64,000 bases of DNA, from assembly GCA_050633265.1 (NCBI GenBank), contig JBOEGE010000005.1, positions 310,001 to 374,000 on the forward strand. Reading direction: 5' to 3'. The notes under the pieces are model-generated. The model had not been told where the DNA came from. It saw nothing but the letters and a program-made list of their open reading frames with translations, and ran no database searches. Both the position numbers and the translations under genes were made by a program. The DNA comes from JBLHZY01 sp050633265 (GTDB taxonomy: Bacteria > Pseudomonadota > Alphaproteobacteria > Rhodobacterales > Rhodobacteraceae). How positions within the stretch are numbered: position 1 is the first letter of the stretch; the number at the start of each line of letters is the position of its first letter. Below, one piece after another: positions 1 through 7,773 of this stretch.

Positions 1-29
1 GCATCTCCTTTCTCGCCCCCCCCAAACAA

Positions 30-62
30 AAAGGGCGGCCCCGCAAGGCCGCCCCTTTTTTA
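30..62. terminator. bidirectional intrinsic terminator
   Basis: An 8-bp GC stem (33-40 with 47-54) and a 6-base loop are flanked by an A run on the left and a T run on the right. It can therefore stop transcription entering from the left edge on the plus strand and also end the degP-like gene, whose minus-strand stop lies at 79-81. Confidence 0.8.
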
Positions 63-78
63 TCTGCGCCTTTAGCGG

Positions 79-1617
79 CTATTCAACGCTCAGCGCGACA
101 AAGCGCGGGTCACCAGAGCGGTTGATCAACAAGAGCAGGGATTTGCGCCCGGCCTCTTTTGTATCTTTCACCCGCGCCTCCAACTCCTCGACCGATTTGA
201 TCTTTTGCTGGCCGGCCTCGGTGATCACATCGCCCGCGCGAAGCCCCTTCTCAAAGGCCTCCGATGCTTCATCTACAGCCGTCACAACCAAGCCATTGAT
301 CGAGCCAGGCAGCCCAAGCTGGGCGCGAAACTCATCACTCATCGGCAGCAATGTCAGCCCCATCAACTCCTGCTCAGCGGGGGCCTCTTCGGGGGCTTCG
401 GCGGCAACAGGCGTTGCACCGGCCTCGGCATCTTCGCGCCGCGCCAGCGTGACCAATAGCGTCTGGGTTTTGCCATCGCGCAGCACAACAACCCGCACCG
501 CTTTGCCAACTTCGGTATTGCCAACCTGGCGCACCAGCCCGCGCACATCTTCCACGTCGCGCCCATCAAAGGTCTGGATCAGATCGCCGCCCTTGATGCC
601 CGCATCCGCCGCAGGCCCCTCGGGCACATCCGTCACCAATGCGCCTGCGGCCTTTTCAAGCCCCATCGCTTCGGCCACGTCTTCCGTCACATCCTGAATG
701 CGCACGCCAAGCCAGCCGCGCCGGGTTTCGCCGAATTCTTTAAGCTGCGCGACGACCTTGGTCACCACCGAAGAAGACATCGCAAAACCGATCCCGATCG
801 AGCCGCCATTGGGCGAAAGAATGGCCGTGTTTACGCCGATTACAGCGCCATCCATGTTAAACAGAGGGCCGCCCGAATTGCCTCGGTTGATCGCCGCATC
901 TGTCTGAATGTAATCATCATAAGTGCCGCTCAGCGCGCGGTTGCGGGCCGAAACGATCCCCGCAGAAACCGAAAAGCCCTGCCCCAATGGATTGCCCATC
1001 GCCATAACCCAATCGCCAACACGGGCAATATCGCTATCGCCAAAAGCCACAAATTTCAGCGGCTTATCGCTCTCAACTTTGAGCAAGGCGATGTCTGTCT
1101 TTGGATCGGTCCCGATCAGTTTGGCTTCCAGCTCGCCGCCCTCAAAGAACTCAATGGTGATCTCATCCGCGCCTTCAATCACGTGATTATTGGTGACGAT
1201 ATAACCATCCTCAGAGATCACAAAACCCGAGCCAAGCGCCTGCGAACGGCGGTTTTTCGGCGCGGTTTGATCGCCCTCGTCGCCGCTGCCTTCATCGCCG
1301 CTGCCATTGCCGCCATCCGGGTTCATGAAATCGCGAAAGAAATCCTCAAACGGAGAGCCATCAGGAAAGTTGGGAAAACCGGGGCCAGGGTTTGTTGGCG
1401 CGGCAACCATCGTGGCGGTGGTGATATTCACCACGGCCGGGCTCACTTTTTCCGCAAGATCCGCAAAGCTTTCCGGCGCGCCGCGCGCCCCTGCCTGTGC
1501 GATCTGGGCAAGCAAAAGAACCGCCCCCAAAAGCAACGCCATGAAAGCGCGCGCGAAGGGATGCGTTAAAGGGTGCAAGCTTTGGCGATGAGCCACTTTG
1601 GCGGAGGACACACTCAT
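79..1617 (-). CDS. degP: Do/DegP-family periplasmic serine protease
   Basis: This is a trypsin-like HtrA protease with two PDZ domains that degrades misfolded envelope proteins in the periplasm. From the chosen ATG the protein has 512 residues. A hydrophobic signal segment lies at about residues 22-43. The catalytic triad is His145 (in TNNHVIEG), Asp175 (in TDIALLKV) and Ser248 (in GNSGGPL). PDZ1 spans roughly 290-385 and PDZ2 roughly 410-505. The open frame extends 47 codons further upstream, but ATG 1617 has an AAAGGA ribosome site in front and gives a proper signal peptide. A low-complexity Gly/Asp/Glu stretch at about 101-117 lies in the protease LA loop region. It sits downstream of hflKC on the same strand, separated by a terminator, so it probably has its own promoter. 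The DegP versus DegQ/MucD subtype is not certain. Confidence 0.93.
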   Translation of the reverse strand: MSVSSAKVAHRQSLHPLTHPFARAFMALLLGAVLLLAQIAQAGARGAPESFADLAEKVSPAVVNITTATMVAAPTNPGPGFPNFPDGSPFEDFFRDFMNPDGGNGSGDEGSGDEGDQTAPKNRRSQALGSGFVISEDGYIVTNNHVIEGADEITIEFFEGGELEAKLIGTDPKTDIALLKVESDKPLKFVAFGDSDIARVGDWVMAMGNPLGQGFSVSAGIVSARNRALSGTYDDYIQTDAAINRGNSGGPLFNMDGAVIGVNTAILSPNGGSIGIGFAMSSSVVTKVVAQLKEFGETRRGWLGVRIQDVTEDVAEAMGLEKAAGALVTDVPEGPAADAGIKGGDLIQTFDGRDVEDVRGLVRQVGNTEVGKAVRVVVLRDGKTQTLLVTLARREDAEAGATPVAAEAPEEAPAEQELMGLTLLPMSDEFRAQLGLPGSINGLVVTAVDEASEAFEKGLRAGDVITEAGQQKIKSVEELEARVKDTKEAGRKSLLLLINRSGDPRFVALSVE

Positions 1618-1710
1618 ATCAATTCGATCCTTTTTGATCTTCGATCCTGAAATGCGATGTGCAAAGCGCGCCGGTTCAGGCACAGCTCTGGATCGCTCTG
1701 ACACCATCAT

Positions 1711-1738
1711 AAGATAGGGGGCCGCGCGCGCAACACAA
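1711..1738 (-). promoter_or_regulatory. candidate promoter of the degP-like gene
   Basis: On the minus strand, TTGTGT (1733-1738) is followed by 16 bases and TATCTT (1711-1716). This is a plausible housekeeping -35/-10 pair about 95 bases before the ATG at 1617. The -10 lies inside CCCCTATCT, which also resembles a heat-shock sigma-32 -10, but no matching CTTGAAA -35 is present at the right distance. The call rests on pattern only. Confidence 0.3.
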
Positions 1739-1876
1739 ACCCAATCGCAAACTTTCAATCCCGCGTGAGTTAGCCGTGTGCGTATTCCCGCTCAAAACGA
1801 GGGCGGCCAGAACATTGCGGCGCGCCATTGGCAGAAAACGCCATGGCCAGGGAGAGCGGGAGGGAAGGAGAGGGAG

Positions 1877-1993
1877 ATGATCAATTGCGTGCTTGGAGGA
1901 ATGCCCAAGCCAATATCGGCCCCCATGGAAAGAGAGAATGTGTGTGTATGTGAGAAATTTGAGGCCGGGCAATATCGGCCAGCGCGCAGATGA
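1877..1993 (+). CDS. possible small ORF (38 codons), unproven
   Basis: An ATG at 1877 is preceded by a strong purine-rich ribosome-binding-like tract (GGAAGGAGAGGGAG). The frame codes for 38 residues with three cysteines, two of them in a CVC motif, and ends at TGA 1991-1993, just before a hairpin whose T run faces the plus strand. The combination of ribosome site, ORF and terminator could be a small protein gene or a small RNA. No similarity is recognised, and codon use is not clearly like the neighbours. It may equally be chance in a purine-rich spacer. Confidence 0.2.
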   Translation: MINCVLGGMPKPISAPMERENVCVCEKFEAGQYRPARR

Positions 1994-2002
1994 TGCGCAA
2001 AG

Positions 2003-2038
2003 AAAAGGGCCAAAGCGATGATCGCTCCGGCCCCTTTT
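2003..2038. terminator. terminator downstream of hflC, usable on both strands
   Basis: AAAAGGGCC (2004-2012) pairs with GGCCCCTTTT, with an inner GCGAT/ATCGC stem, followed by T residues to 2039. On the minus strand the opposite arm gives GGCCCTTTTCTTT directly after the hflC stop at 2060. Confidence 0.7.
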
Positions 2039-2059
2039 TAATTGGATCTATAAGGCGCC

Positions 2060-2935
2060 TTAGCGGCCTTTATCCGATTTGAGATAGTCAAAGAATTCGC
2101 TATCGGGCGAAATCACCATCGTTGTGTTCTTGCCCTGAAGGCCGCGCTGATAGGCTGTCAGCGAGCGGTAGAATTCAAAGAACTCCGCATCTTGCTGAAA
2201 GGCCTCAGCAAAGATCGCGTTGCGGCGCGCATCGGCTTCACCGCGGATGATATCGGCGGTTTTGGTTGCCTCTGAGACAAGCTCAACAACGGTCCGATCC
2301 GCCTGCGCGCGAACGCGCTGCGCAGCTTCTTCACCGCGCGCAACCTCATCGGCGGCTTCGCGTTCCCGCTCTGCGCGCATCCGATCAAAGGTTGCCCCAA
2401 GGTTTTGATCCGGCAGGTTGGTTTGCTTGAGGCGCACATCGACAACTTCAACCCCCAAAGGCAAAGCAGAGGCGCGCGCTTGGTCGCGAATGCGTGTCAT
2501 CAATTTGGCCCGGTCCGAAGACAGGATCGTGTTAGATGTCACTTCATTAGAGCCAAGAACTTCGCGGATCTGCGCGTTCAGGATCGAATCGAGCCGGGTT
2601 TCCGCGGCGCGAATGCCACCTGCCCCAACCGCTTGGCGAAACTGAACCACGTCATGAATACGATAGCGCGCAAAAGCATCAACGATCAGGCGGCGGCCAT
2701 CCGAGGGCGTAACCTCGATCTCTTTGGTATCCAGCGAAAGGATGCGATCATCATAAGTGACGATGTTTTGAATAAGTGGGATTTTAAACCCAATGCCCGG
2801 CTCTTCGCGCACACCATCAATCTGACCAAAGCGCAGGATCAGCGCCTTTTCGCGCTCGTCCACGATATAAACCGAAGACATTACGCCAATCAAAACCACG
2901 AAAAGAACCGGAAGTGCTAAAGTAAATTTACGCAT
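2060..2935 (-). CDS. hflC: HflC, FtsH protease modulator (SPFH domain)
   Basis: HflC is the membrane-anchored partner of HflK; together they surround the FtsH protease and modulate its access to membrane substrates. The protein has 291 residues, an N-terminal membrane anchor at about 5-24 with the bulk in the periplasm, then the SPFH/Band 7 domain with the characteristic DEREKALILRFGQ opening. A charged helical region (about 185-235, rich in Arg, Glu and Ala) follows. Its ATG overlaps the hflK stop as TGATG, so the two are translationally coupled. A hairpin terminator follows. Length and order are normal for the family. Confidence 0.95.
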   Translation of the reverse strand: MRKFTLALPVLFVVLIGVMSSVYIVDEREKALILRFGQIDGVREEPGIGFKIPLIQNIVTYDDRILSLDTKEIEVTPSDGRRLIVDAFARYRIHDVVQFRQAVGAGGIRAAETRLDSILNAQIREVLGSNEVTSNTILSSDRAKLMTRIRDQARASALPLGVEVVDVRLKQTNLPDQNLGATFDRMRAEREREAADEVARGEEAAQRVRAQADRTVVELVSEATKTADIIRGEADARRNAIFAEAFQQDAEFFEFYRSLTAYQRGLQGKNTTMVISPDSEFFDYLKSDKGR

Positions 2936-4107
2936 CAGTTCGACCCTCCCGAGGAATTTGACCGCAGCTCATTGAGCGGCAGATAAGGAACAACCCCCTG
3001 CCCGCCCTGAGCGCCTTCATCCAAAACAACCTTGTCGATATCGCCGTAAACCTGCTCCATCGTTTCCAGATAGAGGCGTTTGCGGGTCACTTCGGGGGCG
3101 TTCTTATATTCACCCAAAACCGCGAGGAAACGGCTGGCTTCCCCTTCGGCCTCATTGACCACCTGAGCGCGATAGCCCTCGGCTTCTTCTAGGTTCTGAG
3201 CCGCTTCACCGCGCGCACCAGCAACAACTTGGTTGGCATAGGCATCCGCTTGGCGCTCAAGACGGTCGCGCTTTTGCTCGGCCGCTTGTACTTCACGAAA
3301 CGCATCAATCACTTCGCGCGGCGGATCGGCCTTATCAAGGTTGACCCGCACAACATTCATACCAGAGTCATAGCTGTCCAGCGTTGTTTGGATCAGCGTT
3401 TGGGCATTGTTGGCGATCAGGCCACGATCCCGGTTCAAGATCGGCGCCAGCTCTGAGGCGGCAATGATCTCGCGCATGGCGGATTCCGAAACGGCGCGAA
3501 TGGTCGATTGCGGATCGCGCAGATTGAACAGGAATTTCGCCGGATCGGAGATGTTCCAAACAACTTGGAAATCAATATCAACGATGTTTTCATCCGTTGT
3601 AAGCATCAAGCCCGCCTGCGAAGACGAGGTGGTTGCCACACCAATATCTTCGGTGCGCTCGCCCGTTACAAAGACCTTCTCATAGGTCACAATCGGCCAA
3701 GGCGCGAAGTTCAGGCCCGGATTGCCAAGCTGGTGAAACTCACCCAAGAACAGCTCAACCGATTGTTCCTCTGGCTTGACCGTATAGAAAGAGGCAAAAG
3801 CCCAAACCGCAACAGCAACCGCCGCACCGCCAAAGACCATCATCTTAGGTGACATCTGCGGCGCATCACCGCCGCCGCCACCGGGGCGCCCGGAATTGCC
3901 GCCGCCGCGCCCGCCCATCAGAACCCGCATCTGATCGCGGCCCTTTTTCATAATCTCATCAATTTCAGGAATTTGCGGAGGCTGATTGCCCCGGCTCGGC
4001 CCGCGATTGCCGCCCTGATTGCCGCGATCATCGCCGCCGCCGTTGTTATCGCCGCCGCCGCCGTTGTTTCGGCCGCCGCCCCATGGTCCGCCATTATTGC
4101 TGGCCAT
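2935..4107 (-). CDS. hflK: HflK, FtsH protease modulator (SPFH domain)
   Basis: HflK forms the large HflKC cage around FtsH in the inner membrane. The 390-residue protein begins with a cytoplasmic Gly/Asn-rich tail (about residues 4-80, several GGGG runs), as is usual for HflK. A single membrane helix at about 90-107 and an SPFH domain starting at VKPEEQSVELFLG follow. A C-terminal coiled segment (about 270-330, rich in Glu, Ala, Arg) mediates pairing with HflC. The start at 4107 follows an AGAGGA ribosome site. The gene lies 73 bases after gor on the same strand and overlaps hflC. Confidence 0.95.
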   Translation of the reverse strand: MASNNGGPWGGGRNNGGGGDNNGGGDDRGNQGGNRGPSRGNQPPQIPEIDEIMKKGRDQMRVLMGGRGGGNSGRPGGGGGDAPQMSPKMMVFGGAAVAVAVWAFASFYTVKPEEQSVELFLGEFHQLGNPGLNFAPWPIVTYEKVFVTGERTEDIGVATTSSSQAGLMLTTDENIVDIDFQVVWNISDPAKFLFNLRDPQSTIRAVSESAMREIIAASELAPILNRDRGLIANNAQTLIQTTLDSYDSGMNVVRVNLDKADPPREVIDAFREVQAAEQKRDRLERQADAYANQVVAGARGEAAQNLEEAEGYRAQVVNEAEGEASRFLAVLGEYKNAPEVTRKRLYLETMEQVYGDIDKVVLDEGAQGGQGVVPYLPLNELRSNSSGGSN

Positions 4108-4180
4108 ATTGGTGTTTTCCTCTCTCTAAGCTCACAAAGCGAGCCTTCCTCAAGATACCTGAGGCTTTAACACTGAAATT

Positions 4181-5539
4181 TCAAGCCTTACGCACAGGCT
4201 CTTTCATTAGAACGATCTCTTCGGCCATGGTCGGATGAACCGCCACAGTGGCATCAAAATCCTCTTTGGTCGCGCCCATCTTGATGGCGACCCCAACAAG
4301 CTGGATCATCTCGCCGGCCCCTTGCGCCAAGATATGGCAACCAAGCACTTTGCGCGTTTCAGCGCAAACAATCAGCTTAAACATCACCCGCTCCTCATTG
4401 CCGATAAAGCTGTGCTGCATCGGTTTGAACGCGGCTGAATAAACCTCAATCGGACCCTCATCGCGGGCTTGCTCTTCGCTCATGCCGATTGTGCCAAATT
4501 CAGGCTGGGTGAACACAGCCGAAGGGATCAGCGCGTGATCCGGCTTGGTCGGCGCTCCCAAAAACACCGTCTGGTGAAAGGCAACCGCCTCGCGGATGGC
4601 AACAGGCGTTAGGTTCACCCGATCCGTCACATCGCCCACCGCATAGATTGAGGGGATATTCGTCTGGCTGTAGTCATCCACAACCACCTCGCCATTGCGG
4701 CCCAGCGCAACACCCACATCCTCAAGCCCAAGGCCCGCCGTTGTTGGCACGCGGCCCGTGGCATAGAGCACCTGATCGAAAAGCTCTTCATGGCCATTGG
4801 TCGCTTTGACCCAGATTTTGCCGTCCCGCTCTTCCATGCGCTCAACATCGGTGCCCACATGCAGATCAACCCCGCGCGCGCGCATCGCTTCCGAGATAAG
4901 CCCGCGCGCCTCATCATCAAACCCGCGCAGAATTTGCGCGCCGCGATAATACTGCGTGACCTTGCTGCCAAGCCCGTTAAAGACGCCGGCAAATTCACAA
5001 GCGATATAACCGCCGCCAACGATCAACAGCTTTTCGGGCAGTGCTTTGATATCGAAAATCTCGTTTGAGGTCAGCGCAAGCTCGGCCCCGGGGATATTTT
5101 CCGGCACAAACGGGCGCCCGCCCACAGCGATCAAAATATGCTTGGCCGAAATCACTTTGCCATCCGCAAGGCGCACCTCATGTGGGCCTGTCACGACCGC
5201 GCGCTGATGGAAAATCTCAACACCGGCATTGGTGGCATTGCGATCATAAATCGCTTCCAAACGGCTTAGCTCTGCGGCAAGGCGCCCCTGAAACTTGGGC
5301 CAGTCAAACGCGCCCGCCTGAACATCCCAACCAAAGCCGCGCGCGTCCGAAAAGGCATTGGCATAAGACGAGGCAAAAACCATCAGCTTTTTAGGCACAC
5401 AGCCGCGGATCACGCAAGTGCCACCCATGCGAAACTCTTCCGCCAAAGCAACCTTCGCCCCGCCCGCCGCCGTTATCCGCGCCGCACGCACACCGCCAGA
5501 GCCGCCGCCAATTACAAAAAGATCATAGTCAAACGACAT
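4181..5539 (-). CDS. gor: glutathione-disulfide reductase
   Basis: This NADPH-dependent FAD enzyme reduces glutathione disulfide in the cytoplasm. It has 452 residues, the usual length. The N-terminal FAD motif GGGSGG starts at residue 11. The redox pair is Cys42 and Cys47 in GGTCVIRGCVPKK. A second Rossmann motif GGGYIACEFAG marks the NADPH domain, and ATGRVP and GDVT mark the second FAD contact. The catalytic His lies in VHPTMAEE near the C terminus and belongs to the dimer interface. The gene follows rpiA by 42 bases on the same strand, which may supply pentose-phosphate context for NADPH. Trypanothione or mercuric reductase is less likely because of the RGCVPKK form. Confidence 0.93.
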   Translation of the reverse strand: MSFDYDLFVIGGGSGGVRAARITAAGGAKVALAEEFRMGGTCVIRGCVPKKLMVFASSYANAFSDARGFGWDVQAGAFDWPKFQGRLAAELSRLEAIYDRNATNAGVEIFHQRAVVTGPHEVRLADGKVISAKHILIAVGGRPFVPENIPGAELALTSNEIFDIKALPEKLLIVGGGYIACEFAGVFNGLGSKVTQYYRGAQILRGFDDEARGLISEAMRARGVDLHVGTDVERMEERDGKIWVKATNGHEELFDQVLYATGRVPTTAGLGLEDVGVALGRNGEVVVDDYSQTNIPSIYAVGDVTDRVNLTPVAIREAVAFHQTVFLGAPTKPDHALIPSAVFTQPEFGTIGMSEEQARDEGPIEVYSAAFKPMQHSFIGNEERVMFKLIVCAETRKVLGCHILAQGAGEMIQLVGVAIKMGATKEDFDATVAVHPTMAEEIVLMKEPVRKA

Positions 5540-5581
5540 TGCGCTGCCTTTATTTTAGAGCCGTGAAGGAAGGAGAAACGC

Positions 5582-6367
5582 CTAAGAGATATCCGAGAAC
5601 ATATTGTCGCTCTCGACAAACTCGATCTTATCTTCTTCGCTCGTGCCCGCATTGATATCGCGGGTCTCAACGCGCCCATCCCCGTGGCCGATGATAACCA
5701 CATCACAGATATCCACGAAGAGCCCGTTTTCAACCACACCAGGCACCTGATTAAGCACAAGCGCCAGTTGGCGGGCATTGCCGATCCGCTTGAGATGCAG
5801 ATCAATGATGTGATTGCCCTCATCCGTGACATAGGGCGCATCGCCGTTCATCCGCAACGTGGTGCTGTGGCCCATCACATCCATCGAGGTCAGAACCTCT
5901 TCCACAAGCGCCTTGGTCGTCTGCCAGCCAAAGGGGATCACCTCAACCGGCAAAGGAAACGCGCCCAGCGCATCAACCTGTTTGGAGATATCCGTAATCA
6001 CGATCATCCGATCCGAAGCGGTCGCGACGATCTTTTCCTGCAACAGCGCCCCGCCGCCGCCCTTGATCAGGTTCAGCTCGGGATCAAACTCATCCGCGCC
6101 ATCAATCGTCAGATCAAGCCAGCGCGCCTCATCCAGCGAGATCACCTTGATGCCCTGCTGGCGGGCCAGCTCTGCGGTGCGGCTCGAGGTTGGAACCCCG
6201 GTGATGTTCAGCCCCTCTTCGCGCACCCGCTCGCCCAAACAACGCACCATCCAAGCGGCCGTCGAGCCAGTTCCAAGGCCAAGCTTCATACCGTCTTCAA
6301 CAAACTCCATGGCGCGTTTGGCGGCCACGAATTTGGCGGTATCAATGGGGGACAGGTTTTCAGACAT
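5582..6367 (-). CDS. rpiA: ribose-5-phosphate isomerase A
   Basis: RpiA interconverts ribose 5-phosphate and ribulose 5-phosphate in the pentose phosphate pathway. From ATG 6367 the protein has 261 residues, normal for the family. Visible motifs are GLGTGSTAAW near the N terminus (phosphate binding), DGADEFD (substrate binding with catalytic acid) and IKGGGGALLQEKI (catalytic Lys region). An upstream in-frame extension of 34 codons is low-complexity coding and is rejected in favour of MSENLSP, which has a GGAG about 12 bases before it. It is the first gene of a minus-strand run continuing into gor. Confidence 0.94.
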   Translation of the reverse strand: MSENLSPIDTAKFVAAKRAMEFVEDGMKLGLGTGSTAAWMVRCLGERVREEGLNITGVPTSSRTAELARQQGIKVISLDEARWLDLTIDGADEFDPELNLIKGGGGALLQEKIVATASDRMIVITDISKQVDALGAFPLPVEVIPFGWQTTKALVEEVLTSMDVMGHSTTLRMNGDAPYVTDEGNHIIDLHLKRIGNARQLALVLNQVPGVVENGLFVDICDVVIIGHGDGRVETRDINAGTSEEDKIEFVESDNMFSDIS

Positions 6368-6605
6368 GGGCAGATCTCCGCTGAGCTTTGCGCTGGTTAT
6401 AGGCAAAGACGCGCGGCCACGTAAGGGCGAATTGCCCTGCCCGCCCCGGTTTTCGCACCACTTGCCCAAGGAATGCCGCCAAACACACCGCCAAGCGCCC
6501 GTTTCCCCGCCCTTTTGAAATTTTCAACCTTTCGCCCTACATAAAGAGCACGCTACACCAACAGCCAAATCAAAGGCGCTCATCTCGGGCCATAAAGGGA
6601 TCAAA

Positions 6606-6971
6606 ATGAGCAAACTGCTCTTTCTATCAGCGGGCTGGATCGCCGTGGCGCTTGGGGTGATCGGCATCGCGCTGCCGCTTTTGCCCACCACGCCGTTTTT
6701 GCTGCTGGCGGCAATCTGCTTTGGCAAAGGCAGCCCAGCAGCGCGCGCTTGGCTTGTCGATCACGCGCACCTTGGCCCACCGATCAAACGCTGGGAAGAA
6801 AGCGGCGCGATCAATAAACGCACGAAAATCATCTCGGTGGGCTTTATGTTAGCGGCCTTTTCGCTCAGCCTCGCAATGGGCCTCAAGCCGATCCTGCTGA
6901 TCATCCAAGCTGTCTGCCTTGGCGGCGCGGCGGCATTTATCCTAACCCGGCCAAACGGAGATCAACCCTAA
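6606..6971 (+). CDS. YbaN-like small membrane protein (DUF454)
   Basis: A 121-residue inner-membrane protein of the DUF454/YbaN family, function unknown. The N-terminal hairpin of hydrophobic segments (about 7-45) contains the family signature GIALPLLPTTPFLLLAA. The segment after it carries the conserved RWEESGAI-type motif and is followed by two more hydrophobic helices (about 80-115). An AAGGGA ribosome site precedes the ATG. The stop overlaps that of the convergent thiamine pyrophosphokinase gene by four bases (6968-6971), so there is no room for a terminator between them. Confidence 0.85.
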   Translation: MSKLLFLSAGWIAVALGVIGIALPLLPTTPFLLLAAICFGKGSPAARAWLVDHAHLGPPIKRWEESGAINKRTKIISVGFMLAAFSLSLAMGLKPILLIIQAVCLGGAAAFILTRPNGDQP

Positions 6972-7639
6972 GCGCGCGTAACCGCCTCTATCGCCGCCCC
7001 AAGCGCCGCGCGCTCTAGAATAACAACCATCCCATCGCGCGCGAATTCAAGCTCAACCGGCCCGGTCGCCGCGTTCGATGTGCCAATGCGCGCGTCCGGC
7101 GCAAATTCAAGCCCGCCAATCGGCCAGCGCAGCCCCGTGCCCTGCCCGGCCACCGCCCCCATAGGGAATAAAGAGACCCGCGCGCCCATAGCCAAATCAA
7201 TTGCGTATCGCCGCCCCGCCTGCGCATGAAACGCTACATCCCCCTCGCCAATCAGGATCACATCGCGCGGACAACGCACCAACGCATTAAACGCCGCCAG
7301 CATATGATCGACCCGCGCCCCCAAAAAACCGAGCCCCAAAATCAAAGGCGCCTCCACCACTCGCAAGCATTTCTCAAAATCCGTGCTGTCCTGCTCTTTG
7401 ATCTCGAAAAGACGCGTCTCTGGAATTGCCGCCAACGCGCCCCTATCTATAGAGTCGAAATCGCCAATGACCGCCGCAGGCATATGCCCGGCTGCCAAAG
7501 CAACGCCCGCCCCGCCATCTGCGGCGATCAAATGGGGCGCCAGCGTTAGGCATTCGGCAAGGTCTGCTGCCTTAGACTGCCCAGCGCCCAAAAGGGTAAC
7601 ATTGTTCTCAAACGTGAAATTTGGCTCGGAATCGCCCAT
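6968..7639 (-). CDS. thiN: thiamine pyrophosphokinase
   Basis: This enzyme transfers pyrophosphate from ATP to thiamine to make thiamine diphosphate. The 223-residue frame from ATG 7639 shows the family signatures AADGGAGVAL, IGDFDSID (metal and substrate binding) and KEQDSTDFEKCL (the DxTDxEK motif), followed by a Gly-rich C-terminal domain of beta strands. GGAG eight bases upstream supports this start over the longer frame. It is divergent from the large acidic protein gene and overlaps the DUF454 gene tail to tail. The symbol thiN is used for the single-domain kinase. Confidence 0.9.
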   Translation of the reverse strand: MGDSEPNFTFENNVTLLGAGQSKAADLAECLTLAPHLIAADGGAGVALAAGHMPAAVIGDFDSIDRGALAAIPETRLFEIKEQDSTDFEKCLRVVEAPLILGLGFLGARVDHMLAAFNALVRCPRDVILIGEGDVAFHAQAGRRYAIDLAMGARVSLFPMGAVAGQGTGLRWPIGGLEFAPDARIGTSNAATGPVELEFARDGMVVILERAALGAAIEAVTRA

Positions 7640-7773
7640 TATTGTCTCCAATTTGGAAACGCGCCACATTTCAGACACGAAATAATACCGCTATTTCCGC
7701 GGTTCTGTTCTTATTTGCGAACCAACGCATGGTAAACAAGGTCTTGCTGGATCGGGGGAGAAAGCGAAAAGAC

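Larger units (their letters stand above)
1618..2002. other. intergenic region without a confirmed gene
   Basis: About 385 bases between the degP-like start and the hflKC terminator. It contains the degP upstream region, a very purine-rich plus-strand tract (about 1848-1876), two copies of CAATATCGGCC (1911-1921 and 1971-1981), and one short plus-strand reading frame listed separately. No tRNA or recognised RNA family is seen. Confidence 0.6.
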
